Assembly: GCA_963840445.1 (NCBI GenBank)
Contig: CAWIZC010000001.1
Span: 141,907-205,906, forward strand
From: AWTP1-13 sp963840445
Lineage (GTDB): Bacteria; Pseudomonadota; Alphaproteobacteria; Rhizobiales; Hyphomicrobiaceae
Direction: 5' to 3'
Length of the DNA: 64,000 nt
The first letter of the stretch is position 1; each line of letters starts with the position of its first letter. The translations under genes and the position numbers were made by a program. Below the pieces are notes generated by a model. It ran no database searches, was not told where the DNA came from, and saw only the letters and a program-made list of their open reading frames with translations. Below, piece after piece: positions 1 through 7,851 of this stretch.

Positions 1-54
1 AGCTAATCACGGTTGCAGGCACAGTGCCAGCTTGCCCGACCCTGAGTCCCCACC

Positions 55-777
55 ATGTCCATTACCGATGAAGACCGGCAGAGAATAATCGAGGCCATCC
101 GCACCTACATGGCGCGCGAACGCATCTCCCGTGAGGAGTTCGCCCAGCGCGCCAAGCTCGGCAAATCCACGATCGATAAGCTGGCAACCGGCATCTTTTC
201 GGAACGGACGATTTTGCAGATCGAGGCCCGGCTGAACATCAAGCTGCGCGACGCTGGCGCCAGCACGGCGACCGCACCTGCGGAATACGGCAGCTATACG
301 CGCGAGGAAGCCTCCTACTTCATCGGCGAATACGTTTTTGCCCGCCCCTCCTTTCAAGAGGACGGCATCATCCAGGCCTTTCGCATGGAGATCGTCTGGG
401 GTCCGAAGGACAACGTGCTCGTTTTGCAGGAGCACGCGCGCGACGACGAAGTCTCCCCGCAGGTCGGCAAGATTTACATACCACGCGGCTCCACCCACAT
501 ATTTGTCGCGTCTAATGAGAACGGTTGGGTGCAAACCATCATCCTGTCCCAGCTCAACGTGCTGAAGCGCATGCAAGGCGTGATGCTGACCATGGGGCAC
601 GCCTTCGCCAACATTTATTCGCCCGTTGCCGTGCCGGTCATCATGAGCAAACACAGCAAGGTCGAAACGCGCATGGTCGGACGGATGGCACCGGGCGACC
701 CGTTCTACAAGACTTATCAAACGGAACTCGCGGCGGTGGAGGCCGAAGGCTTTGCCAAGTGGGTGCGGGTCGGTTGA
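55..777 (+). CDS. HTH-domain transcriptional regulator, unknown effector domain
   Basis: The 240-residue protein starts with a helical region (about residues 5-60) that looks like a Cro/C1-type helix-turn-helix: the stretch around ISREEFAQRAKLGKSTIDKL has the spacing of a recognition helix pair. Residues 70-240 form a mixed alpha/beta domain that I do not recognise, possibly a ligand-sensing domain. The start at 55 is the first ATG in frame. It faces away from the small minus-strand genes that follow. What it regulates cannot be told from the sequence. The HTH call is by pattern; the function is inference. Confidence 0.7.
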   Translation: MSITDEDRQRIIEAIRTYMARERISREEFAQRAKLGKSTIDKLATGIFSERTILQIEARLNIKLRDAGASTATAPAEYGSYTREEASYFIGEYVFARPSFQEDGIIQAFRMEIVWGPKDNVLVLQEHARDDEVSPQVGKIYIPRGSTHIFVASNENGWVQTIILSQLNVLKRMQGVMLTMGHAFANIYSPVAVPVIMSKHSKVETRMVGRMAPGDPFYKTYQTELAAVEAEGFAKWVRVG

Positions 778-790
778 AGCCGGCGATTGC

Positions 791-952
791 TTAGCGCATT
801 TCGACCTTGGTCGCGCCGGCCGTTTGGCCAAGCCGCCGCTCGACCGCCATCGTGTGGGCGAGCAAACCCAGAACGCCGAACAGAACGAGAAGCAGCGCGC
901 CGGTCTGGCAGGTCTTGGCCAACCGTGACGTAGTGATGTTGCGGGGGCGCAT
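791..952 (-). CDS. Small single-pass membrane protein (53 aa)
   Basis: This 53-codon frame reads ATG at 952 to TAA at 791. It has a basic N-terminus (MRPRN, then SRLAK), one hydrophobic helix (GALLLVLFGVLGLLAH) and a charged polar tail ending KVEMR. That layout is typical of small inner-membrane proteins. The spacing after the regulator and before the next small secreted protein fits a string of small genes. No family is recognised and no strong ribosome-binding site is seen, so this is a moderate call based on the topology alone. Confidence 0.4.
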   Translation of the reverse strand: MRPRNITTSRLAKTCQTGALLLVLFGVLGLLAHTMAVERRLGQTAGATKVEMR

Positions 953-1000
953 GATTGTCTCCATGTGTGATGCATGAGTTCTCTGGGAGGATGCCGCCTC

Positions 1001-1258
1001 CTAACGAGCGGCTTGGATTGCGATCCATGCGCCGTATTCGTCACACACGTAGTCGTCGGCGCAGTAGTCCGTGCGGTGCAGGACCGGGCCGACAAATATC
1101 CGGCCTCCGCTCGTCGAGCCGGCAGACGCGCGGGTGGGCGCCATATCGGTTTCAGGCCCGGCGGTGGCGCGCGATTTCAGCGAATATCCGCTCACGCTGG
1201 CAGCGACGCCCGCAATCAGCAGCGCGCCAGACAAAACAATGGCAGGAAATATCTTCAT
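1001..1258 (-). CDS. Small secreted or anchored protein (85 aa), hypothetical
   Basis: The start at 1258 is chosen because GGGAG lies about seven bases upstream and because the protein then begins with a clear export signal (MKIFPAIVLSGALLIAGVAA). The mature part is short and polar, with two cysteines (YCADDYVC) in the C-terminal third that could form a disulfide in the periplasm. The frame stays open upstream to 1327, but that extension has no signal and no ribosome-binding site. No family is recognised. Confidence 0.55.
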   Translation of the reverse strand: MKIFPAIVLSGALLIAGVAASVSGYSLKSRATAGPETDMAPTRASAGSTSGGRIFVGPVLHRTDYCADDYVCDEYGAWIAIQAAR

Positions 1259-1433
1259 GACGGTCTCCCGTGAAATCAGTCGATTGCCGACAGGGAGATG
1301 ATCGTGGCGGCAGCCGTCTGCCGCCATCGCCGCACCTTTCCGCTTGTTGCGAGTTCTTTCCGGGGAACTGGGGCGTGGGGTGTAGTCCGCGCCTAGCGAG
1401 TTCGTAGGCGGCCGCCTAACGGCCGCGATACCC

Positions 1434-1454
1434 CCCGCTGCAAGATCCAGCGGG
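1434..1454 (-). terminator. Hairpin downstream of the autotransporter-type gene
   Basis: A 7-bp perfect stem (CCCGCTG/CAGCGGG) with a 7-base loop lies about 30 bases past the stop of the outer-membrane protein gene. There is no T-run, so it is only a possible terminator or mRNA 3'-end stabiliser. A 14-bp palindrome (TAGGCGGCCGCCTA, 1405-1418) follows. Confidence 0.3.
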
Positions 1455-1481
1455 ACGGATCAGCGCTCAGGACCGATCAGA

Positions 1482-2927
1482 TCACCAATTGTAGCGCACC
1501 CCGCCGTTGACGCTATAGGCCTCGACATTCTCGCCGGTTCGATAGTCGAAGCGGCCATAGCCCAGCCAGCCGGAATTACCGAAGACGACTGCCGTGCCGA
1601 CCCCATATTGGGTGAAGGTGCCAATGCGCGACGTCGAGGTACTCACATCCGTAATGTTGAGAGTATGCCAGTCCCAGCCGTTGGCCGGAACCTCGCAGTT
1701 CTTGGTAGGGTCGGCGCCGCAGTTGGTGGCCACGTCAACACCCGCACCTGCCACACTGGACGTTGCCTTCACGCTATTGGCAAACTCGTGAAAAATGGTC
1801 CCCGTCACGAACGGCTGCCACGCCACCTCTCCGGTGTTGACCGTGGTCCCGACGCGGAGCGTGGCGCGACCGAGGAAGCTTTCGATGTCGTCGATCTTCA
1901 CCGTGCCTGCGTTCTTCGCGGAGAAGAAGGCGCCTCCGGGGCTCTGAATGTCATCGACCTTGACGCGCGACCACAAGCCGCCACCAGACGGCTCGATGAA
2001 CCAATTGCCCGGCAACGGTATCTTGTAGCCGACGTTCACGGACGTCGAGAACCCGTAGGCGTTGTGCGCGTAGTCTTTGAGACCGTTCAGGGGATCGTTG
2101 AAGGTCATCAAGTAGAAGTCTTGCCGGACCAGCGCGTCGGCAAAGAAATTGCCATTGGTATAGGTGGCGTACAGGCCAATGAATGGCACCTTTGAGTCAG
2201 CAGCGAAACTTCCGGCCGGCAAGTCGATCGTGTCACTCACCGGACCCTCGCCTTGGTACTGAAATGTTTTAGTGTAGCTGTTCGCCGCTGTGGTGTCTTT
2301 CGTCTTCGAATCGAACAGACCTGCGGTCACACCGAGGTGGAAATTTCCGCCCTCCCCACCGGCGTTGAGCCGTGCCAGATCGAAGCCGAACTGATAGCCG
2401 GAATAGTTCTCGCTGAGCTTGCCTTTGCAGGTGCCGGTTCCCGCCTGCAGGCTGGGATCAATTACACTGGCGGCAAGCTTACCGGTTTCAAAGTGTGGGG
2501 TGGGAAGGGGTTCAATGAAAAATATTTTTGCGTACGCGAAATCGATCTTCGCGGTTGTCGTGGCTTGGCTGTCGACGGTGCCGCTGACCGCGCGGCCCCA
2601 CACGCCTCCTCCAAGCTGATCGGCTTGAGCGCCCCCGCGCGCGCTGACGAAAGACGAAGATGGCGACAGGAACGCCGTGTTGACGGTGTTCATCGTGGTC
2701 ATTAGCGCATTCAGCGAGGAGCCCACTCCCAAGGGAACGGCGTATTGGAGGGGGGCGTTGGTCGCCCCGTTTTTGAAGAAATAGCTGAAAGTGTCTGTGC
2801 ACTGCGCAGCGGCGCCCGAGGGAGCGAGGGTCACTGCTGCCAGCGCAACGCCAGCCAAAGCTGATTTCCCGATCGATCGCTGCTTGCTCGCAGCGGCCCG
2901 GACACGATCACCGAACGCCACCCACAT
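1482..2927 (-). CDS. Autotransporter-type outer-membrane beta-barrel protein
   Basis: The 481-residue protein starts at 2927, where GGAG lies eight bases upstream. It carries a long signal peptide (basic N-region, then SALAGVALAAVTLAPSGAAAQ). The rest is rich in alternating aromatic and polar strands typical of a barrel, for example FGFDLARLNAGGEGG, VGYKIPLPGNWFIEPSG and LGYGRFDYRTGENVEAYSV. It ends GGVRYNW with a terminal aromatic residue, the usual outer-membrane barrel sorting signal. There is no long passenger repeat, so the exported domain is short or absent. It is transcribed divergently from a secreted caspase-like protease across a 271-base gap. The barrel fold is well supported; the biological role is unknown. 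Confidence 0.75.
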   Translation of the reverse strand: MWVAFGDRVRAAASKQRSIGKSALAGVALAAVTLAPSGAAAQCTDTFSYFFKNGATNAPLQYAVPLGVGSSLNALMTTMNTVNTAFLSPSSSFVSARGGAQADQLGGGVWGRAVSGTVDSQATTTAKIDFAYAKIFFIEPLPTPHFETGKLAASVIDPSLQAGTGTCKGKLSENYSGYQFGFDLARLNAGGEGGNFHLGVTAGLFDSKTKDTTAANSYTKTFQYQGEGPVSDTIDLPAGSFAADSKVPFIGLYATYTNGNFFADALVRQDFYLMTFNDPLNGLKDYAHNAYGFSTSVNVGYKIPLPGNWFIEPSGGGLWSRVKVDDIQSPGGAFFSAKNAGTVKIDDIESFLGRATLRVGTTVNTGEVAWQPFVTGTIFHEFANSVKATSSVAGAGVDVATNCGADPTKNCEVPANGWDWHTLNITDVSTSTSRIGTFTQYGVGTAVVFGNSGWLGYGRFDYRTGENVEAYSVNGGVRYNW

Positions 2928-3198
2928 ACACGATACTCCACGCAACATATCGCTTCGTATAAGGACGACTAAAGCAGATCGCGGTGGCGCAATAAACAGA
3001 GAGGCGGAACGGATCTTCACCTCACGGACGGGTGTGATATATTTGCCCCGCCGCCGACTGTACGAGCGTGCCGATCTGGCGGCCAAGCGATTGATAGAAT
3101 TCCGTTCTCGTGCTATCGAGGCACCGTTGATTGAACGTGAAACTGAACGCTGATCTGCATTTGTTGCCGCCCGATTGCTCGAAGGAAGGGGTGATTGC
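2928..3198. promoter_or_regulatory. Divergent intergenic region (barrel protein / caspase-like protease)
   Basis: This 271-base region separates two genes transcribed away from each other and must contain both promoters. I could not pick convincing -35/-10 pairs. A strong ribosome-binding site (GAAGGAAGGGG) sits at its right end before the ATG at 3199. Confidence 0.35.
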
Positions 3199-4164
3199 AT
3201 GCTTGGCAATCTGCATAGACTCTCGGCACTTATTTTTGCGGTCGCGCTGGCTTGGACCATTGGTGCTCCGGGATCAGAGGCCCAAGAAGGCAAGCGCATC
3301 GCGCTGGTGCTCGGCAATTCCGCCTATCAGAACATCACTGATCTGACGAACCCCAAGAACGACGCCACCGACATTGCGGCGAAGCTGAAGACCCTCAAGT
3401 TCGAGGTGTTGTTGGGTACGGACGTCACGCACGCCCAGATGACGGCGTTGCTCGAGGAATTCAAAGCGAAGGTGACACGAGAGCACGTGGCGCTGGTGTT
3501 CTATGCCGGTCACGGCGTCACCGTGAATCGCGAAAGCTTCCTGCTGCCGATCGACACCCCCGACGCCATCGAGGTCGACGACAAGGGCGACCTGCGCGGA
3601 GACGCCGCCAACCGGGCGATGGTCAGCATGGCCTCGGTGCTGGCGCCGCTCGAGGCCTCCAAGATCGGCATCGTGTTTCTCGACGCCTGCCGCAACAGTG
3701 CCACCGATGTCGGCCTCGGCATGACCATGCGCATGGTGTCGCTCGGGCAGACGCGTAGTGTGCCGCTCATCCGCGGTGCCGGGTCGATGGAGGTCAAGCC
3801 CAGCGCCTATTCGGCGGGCGTGTTCCGCGCCTATGCCACCCAGCTCAACAACGTTGCCTCCGATGGGGCAGGTCGCAACAGCCCGTTCACCAAGGCGCTG
3901 CTCAAGCACATGGGCACCAAGGACATCATCATCCAGGAGGTAATGATGCGCGTGCGCAAGTCGGTGATGGAAGAGACCCACAACCAGCAGATCCCGTGGG
4001 AGGAAGCGGCTCTGAACGAGAACTTCAAGTTCCTGCCGGGCTCAGACGCGCCCCGCGCGCAGGCGGCGCGTCCGTCAACGGGCGGCGGCTCCGGCGGCAA
4101 TCAGCCCGCGCCCAGGAAAAGCAATGGCGGCACGCCCAATGTCGGCGTCGGAACCGGCTTCTGA
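3199..4164 (+). CDS. Secreted caspase-family (C14/metacaspase-like) protein
   Basis: The 321-residue protein has a signal peptide (about residues 1-29) followed by a caspase p20 fold. ALVLGNSAYQ begins the first strand, the catalytic His is H105 in VFYAGHG, and the catalytic Cys is C164 in VFLDACRN. Both catalytic residues are present, so it is probably active. The C-terminal 40 residues are a low-complexity Gly/Pro/Ala/Arg tail. The start at 3199 is preferred over an upstream start because of the strong GGAAGGGG site and the intact signal peptide. Bacterial orthocaspases and metacaspases usually cleave after basic residues; the substrate here is unknown. It sits head to head with an outer-membrane barrel gene. 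Confidence 0.88.
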   Translation: MLGNLHRLSALIFAVALAWTIGAPGSEAQEGKRIALVLGNSAYQNITDLTNPKNDATDIAAKLKTLKFEVLLGTDVTHAQMTALLEEFKAKVTREHVALVFYAGHGVTVNRESFLLPIDTPDAIEVDDKGDLRGDAANRAMVSMASVLAPLEASKIGIVFLDACRNSATDVGLGMTMRMVSLGQTRSVPLIRGAGSMEVKPSAYSAGVFRAYATQLNNVASDGAGRNSPFTKALLKHMGTKDIIIQEVMMRVRKSVMEETHNQQIPWEEAALNENFKFLPGSDAPRAQAARPSTGGGSGGNQPAPRKSNGGTPNVGVGTGF

Positions 4165-4202
4165 CGGCGGCCCGCCCAGCAGCAAGCAGCCGGCCGGCCT
4201 AC

Positions 4203-5515
4203 TTGACGATTTCGTACTCGGCCGGGCCGTAAACCCAACGATTGAAGTCAGCGCTGCCCGATAGAGGCACCCACGCCTAGCGCTGCGGCCGATTGGCCAG
4301 ATGGGATCGGGTGACGCCGCTGGCACCGCAAGCAAGTGCGTTCATGCCTGTTCCGTCGAACCGGCGGGCGGAACGTCATGGGGCCGAAGATCATTGGCGG
4401 CAGGATTGTCCTCGCACAGATCGGCGAGATGTTCCAAGGTGCGCGCAAATCCGGCAGCGTCTCCCGCCGCAACCCTTGTATAGTCGCACCCACTCTCCCA
4501 GCATAGGCGGTGCACATCGGACCTCTCGCTGCCGATGAATACGATCGGTTTGCGCGAAGCGATACAGCCGTGCGCCTTCGACGGCACGACAAAGCCGACG
4601 AATGCATCCGACAGGGTGATCAGGTGCGAGTTCGGGCGTGACCAGCAGGGCTCCGAGGTGGTCGATCGGCACAAGCTGGCTGCGATGGAACGGGAGGCCA
4701 TATCGACGCAAGGTTTCTTCGACGGTCAGCGCGCCGCTGCCCACGGCATTCAGCCAGAGCACCACGCGACCGGTTCCACGGCGATGATGCGCGGCGTAGC
4801 CGTCAAGAAACGTCTGCACATTGTGGGCGATCCCCCAGTTGCCCGAGTAGAGAAGAAGATGCTTGCCGTCGAAGCCGGGCGGACGCGGCAGCGGTTGCGT
4901 ATCCGGCGTGATGGAGACGGGTGATGGATCCGGCTTCAGGCGGATGCGATCGTCTGCAATGCCGATGTCGCGCAAGTGTTGGGCCTGATCGTGGCCCAGC
5001 ACCTCAAACTCGTGCACCCGGCGGCGCCAGAAGATCGTTGCCCAATACGCAAGGTGCAGCCAGAAGGGAGGATGGCTGAACTCGGCGATGGCGCACTCGG
5101 GGTGAAAGTCCGTGATGCGGTAGACGAGCCTTCTGCGCAGCAACAGGTTGGCCGGCGCGATCCAGTGCAGGAACATGGGCGGGCTGCCCGTGAAAAGGAT
5201 GGTCTTGGCGGTCGCCATCAGCGGCCAGGCGGCGCGCACCAGTCTGGTGTTGGTCTTGACCGTCCAGAGCAGGCGCGCACCTCTGCGTTCCTTGCTGTAA
5301 GGGGCGGCGGAGAGCCTGTGGACGGTGAGGCTGCCGCGCCCGACACTAGCCGTCTCATGCGCCGATCCCGAGCTGGACAAGCCGATCAGCGCCACATGCT
5401 GCCCCTGCTCGGCAAGTTGGGTTGCGAACATGAGGCTGTACTGGCCAACGGCCCCGAAGTCCGGCGGCAGCCAGTCGCAGATGTAGACGAGATCGGGAGC
5501 CTGCGAGGTGGTCAC
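4203..5515 (-). pseudogene. GT4 glycosyltransferase with frameshift (disrupted)
   Basis: The frame opening at 5515 gives an N-terminal GT-B glycosyltransferase (VYICDWLPPDFGAVGQYS, a nucleotide-sugar enzyme start) and the beginning of the C-terminal Rossmann half (LLLYSGNWGIAHN). Near 4630 it loses the family pattern. From there the next frame carries the expected continuation, including SDAFVGFVVPSKAHGCIASRKPIVFIGSE, down to about 4342. A further short remnant in another frame (FNRWVYGPAEYEIVK, stop at 4203) may be the original C-terminus. At least one single-base indel is therefore needed. It is the last gene of the exopolysaccharide cluster. It is either a real pseudogene or a sequencing error; the two cannot be separated here. 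Confidence 0.7.
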
Positions 5516-5534
5516 GGCTTGCAGGGTGGTCTGC

Positions 5535-6236
5535 TCAGCCTGTCTTGACGTCGCGCACGTCGTGCACCTGTTCGAGGACCACCCGGCGTCCCATCGCGAT
5601 CACTCCGTTGTACAAGGGGCACACGAAGAACAACCCCCTGTGTGTGACTTGATCGCGATGGCGCAGGTTGTGCGCCAGCGCCTCGAGGTAGGTGGCCGCT
5701 GAGTCGAAGACATAGGTCCCGGCCGATGCGTGCGTGGATATCACCCGCTTCTCGGCTGCCTCTACCACGTTGCCCTCGCTGTCTGTACGCAGGTAGCTGT
5801 AAGCCGGACTGGTCGAGTGGAAGACCAGGGCGGCGGCGGCGGCCATGCGGAACGGCTGAGCGAAGCAGCGAACCGGATCGAAGCTGGACCGATACTCGAT
5901 GTCCGCCAGATCGACGCACAGCGGTCCGGGTTCAGCGCCGACCAGGGCAATGCCTGCCAGCGCGGACAACGCAGCCCCATCGGCCGTCGCAGAGAGCGTC
6001 ACGACCCGGGCACCGGGATACCATGCAGCCAACGCTTCCCCGGCAAAGCGTCGCGAGCGCGGCGTGTCCCGCAGTACGAACACCAAGTCCTCGCCCCGCA
6101 CCTGTCCGCGCTGCCACCAGCTGCGTCCCTCGAGGCAGCGACGCAGCAGCGGCTGGCCGTCGATGGCCAGCGCGGCCTTGACGCCGCCGTCCTCGCGCTC
6201 GAAGTCGGGGCCGGCGAGCGGCACGATCACCTTCAA
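5535..6236 (-). CDS. Sugar nucleotidyltransferase-like protein
   Basis: The 233-residue protein starts MKVIVPLAGPDFE, the usual beginning of the nucleotidyltransferase fold (GT-A-like Rossmann). It keeps a C-terminal block, GLFFVCPLYNGVIAMG, that matches the end of NTP-transferase domains used in capsule and exopolysaccharide loci. The canonical GGxGTRL nucleotide loop is degenerate (LAGPDFEREDGG), so catalytic activity is uncertain. The start codon overlaps the stop of the upstream chimeric ORF by four bases (ATGA), indicating translational coupling. The role in glycan precursor modification is inferred from context. Confidence 0.6.
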   Translation of the reverse strand: MKVIVPLAGPDFEREDGGVKAALAIDGQPLLRRCLEGRSWWQRGQVRGEDLVFVLRDTPRSRRFAGEALAAWYPGARVVTLSATADGAALSALAGIALVGAEPGPLCVDLADIEYRSSFDPVRCFAQPFRMAAAAALVFHSTSPAYSYLRTDSEGNVVEAAEKRVISTHASAGTYVFDSAATYLEALAHNLRHRDQVTHRGLFFVCPLYNGVIAMGRRVVLEQVHDVRDVKTG

Positions 6237-6793
6237 GAACGAACGCCTTTCGCGGAGCCCGACCGTCGCGCCAGATAGGCGTCGAGATCCTCCGGCGTGC
6301 CGAGCCCGTGCATGGCCGATGCCGGAACCTCATACACCCCGATCCTCGCCCCCTGCGCGAGCATGTAATTGTAAACGGGGCACAAATACACTTTCCCGAT
6401 CAGGTGGGTATTATTGATCAGGCTGTTCGAAGCGTCAGTCAGGATGCTCGAGAACAGGAACCAGGGGAGCATGCCGGCAAACACCAGCAGCGGATAGGGC
6501 GTGCCGCCGTCGCTTGGCAACCTGGCGAGCGTGCCGAAAATGACGGTGAAGATGACCATGGTCAGCAAGGGGCGCACGATCGCCCAGGCCAGCCCGATCA
6601 CAGTCTGCTTGTAGCGCACGGCAACGTCGCGCCAGGCCAGGATGGCGAACAGCTCGCGATAGGTCCACAGGTCCGCCCAGTAGTGGCGCTCGGCGCGGCC
6701 GGGCTCGAGTATGAGCAAGCGCTCGCGGGCGCGCGAGGGGCGGGTCGTTGTCAGCGCGGCTAGTGGCGTGGGCACGCCGGCAATATCCTTCAC
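6233..6793 (-). CDS. Chimeric ORF: truncated ABC-2 permease fused to nucleotidyltransferase C-terminus
   Basis: Residues about 35-135 are the N-terminal part of a polysaccharide-export ABC-2 permease: WTYRELFAILAWRDVAVRYKQ, then hydrophobic helices and LLVFAGMLPWFLFSS. At about residue 136 (near base 6388) the sequence switches in frame to the end of a sugar nucleotidyltransferase: YLCPVYNYMLAQG, then GLGTPEDLDAYL. A normal permease has about 260-280 residues, so more than half is missing. The GTG start at 6793 is preferred because it lies one base past the stop of the upstream glycosyltransferase; the frame opens earlier at 6862 without a better site. The protein is probably non-functional as a transporter. 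A deletion in the ancestor or an assembly collapse would both explain it. Confidence 0.7.
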   Translation of the reverse strand: MKDIAGVPTPLAALTTTRPSRARERLLILEPGRAERHYWADLWTYRELFAILAWRDVAVRYKQTVIGLAWAIVRPLLTMVIFTVIFGTLARLPSDGGTPYPLLVFAGMLPWFLFSSILTDASNSLINNTHLIGKVYLCPVYNYMLAQGARIGVYEVPASAMHGLGTPEDLDAYLARRSGSAKGVRS

Positions 6794-6794
6794 A

Positions 6795-7850
6795 TCAGCG
6801 GGCAAGGCTTTTGACGAGGTCGTCGACACGATGCGAGAAGTTCTCGAAGCGGAACCGCTCAACCTCGGCGGGATCGCCTCGACCGCGGCCTTCCAGGGCT
6901 TCCACTACCGCGTCGGCGATTTCGTCTTGCGAGCTGGGATCGACGAGACGGCCGATGCGCCCATCGGCCAGGGCATCGACGCTGCCATCGCGGTTGCCGC
7001 CTATCACGGGCAGGCCTGCGGCCGCCGCCTCGAGAAAGACGATGCCGAAGCCCTCGCCTGTGCTCGGCATGGCAAAGGCGTGCGCGGAGGCAAAACAGCC
7101 GGGCAAGTCACGGTCTGCGACCTGGCCGGCGAACACGACGCGCTCGGCAACGCCGGTGCGCCGGGCCAGCCGGCGGAGGCGCACCTCGTCGTCGCCCGAG
7201 CCGACGATGCGATACACGGCCTTCGGAATGCGCGCCAGGATGGCGGGCATCGCCGAGATGATGCGGTCGTGCCCCTTATAGGCTTCGCTCGCGGAGAGGC
7301 GCCCGACGGTGAGGATGATTCGATCCTCGCCGCCTATTGGCACACCCGCTGCCTGCGCAGGGCCAGAGGTGAACGTGTTCGGCAGCACGCGAACCCGATG
7401 CGCCGGCAGATCCGCCCATTGCAACAACTTCTGCCGCGTATGCCGGCTCACTGAGGTCACCAAGTCCGCCCGTGCCAACGCGCGACGATAAGCCCAGCCT
7501 CGTGGGTGCCACGCTTCGATGCCGTGCGCCTGCACCCACAGGCGGGCGCGCAACAACGCCGCGATCATGGCGGCCAGCGGCAGGGCGTTGAGATGACCAC
7601 AGAAGACGCCTTCGTATCGGCCTCGCGCGGCGAGCGCGATGGCCCGCGCACTCCACATCGCACGATCGCCGCTCGGGGGCAGCTGGCGCACCTTGGCAGG
7701 CAACGCTGCCGCTGCCGAAGCAAAGCGCGGCAATACCACGACCTCCGTCACGGCCGCAGATTGCGAGCACGCCGTCAGCAGAGCCTGGTTGTAGCGGGCA
7801 ATGCCGCCGCCAGCTCCAAATGCATCCGTCGACAGGGCGAGAAGGCGCAT
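6795..7850 (-). CDS. GT4 family glycosyltransferase
   Basis: A complete 351-residue GT-B enzyme. The N-terminal half starts MRLLALSTDAFGAGGGIARY, the Gly-rich start of GT4 proteins. The C-terminal half has ILTVGRLSASEAYKGHD and the donor-binding GEGFGIVFLEAAAAGLPVIGG block carrying the EX7E-type motif. It lies one base after the asparagine synthase-like gene and directly before the chimeric permease, all on the minus strand, so it belongs to one operon. It probably adds one sugar to a lipid-linked repeat unit of an exported polysaccharide. Donor and acceptor cannot be predicted. Confidence 0.85.
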   Translation of the reverse strand: MRLLALSTDAFGAGGGIARYNQALLTACSQSAAVTEVVVLPRFASAAAALPAKVRQLPPSGDRAMWSARAIALAARGRYEGVFCGHLNALPLAAMIAALLRARLWVQAHGIEAWHPRGWAYRRALARADLVTSVSRHTRQKLLQWADLPAHRVRVLPNTFTSGPAQAAGVPIGGEDRIILTVGRLSASEAYKGHDRIISAMPAILARIPKAVYRIVGSGDDEVRLRRLARRTGVAERVVFAGQVADRDLPGCFASAHAFAMPSTGEGFGIVFLEAAAAGLPVIGGNRDGSVDALADGRIGRLVDPSSQDEIADAVVEALEGRGRGDPAEVERFRFENFSHRVDDLVKSLAR

Positions 7851-7851
7851 A

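Noticed and set aside
55..777. Regulator as a CRISPR- or defence-linked gene
   Set aside because: No arrays, nucleases or phage genes lie nearby; it is only an HTH protein.
7..1095. Long minus-strand frame over the HTH regulator
   Set aside because: It is Arg/His-rich with no motif, and overlaps the well-supported regulator and two better small genes.
1405..1418. 14-bp palindrome as an attachment site
   Set aside because: No integrase, tRNA or repeat copy is near; it is probably chance in GC-rich DNA.
2253..2705. Plus-strand frame under the barrel gene
   Set aside because: No motif or ribosome-binding site; the opposite strand encodes a clear barrel protein.
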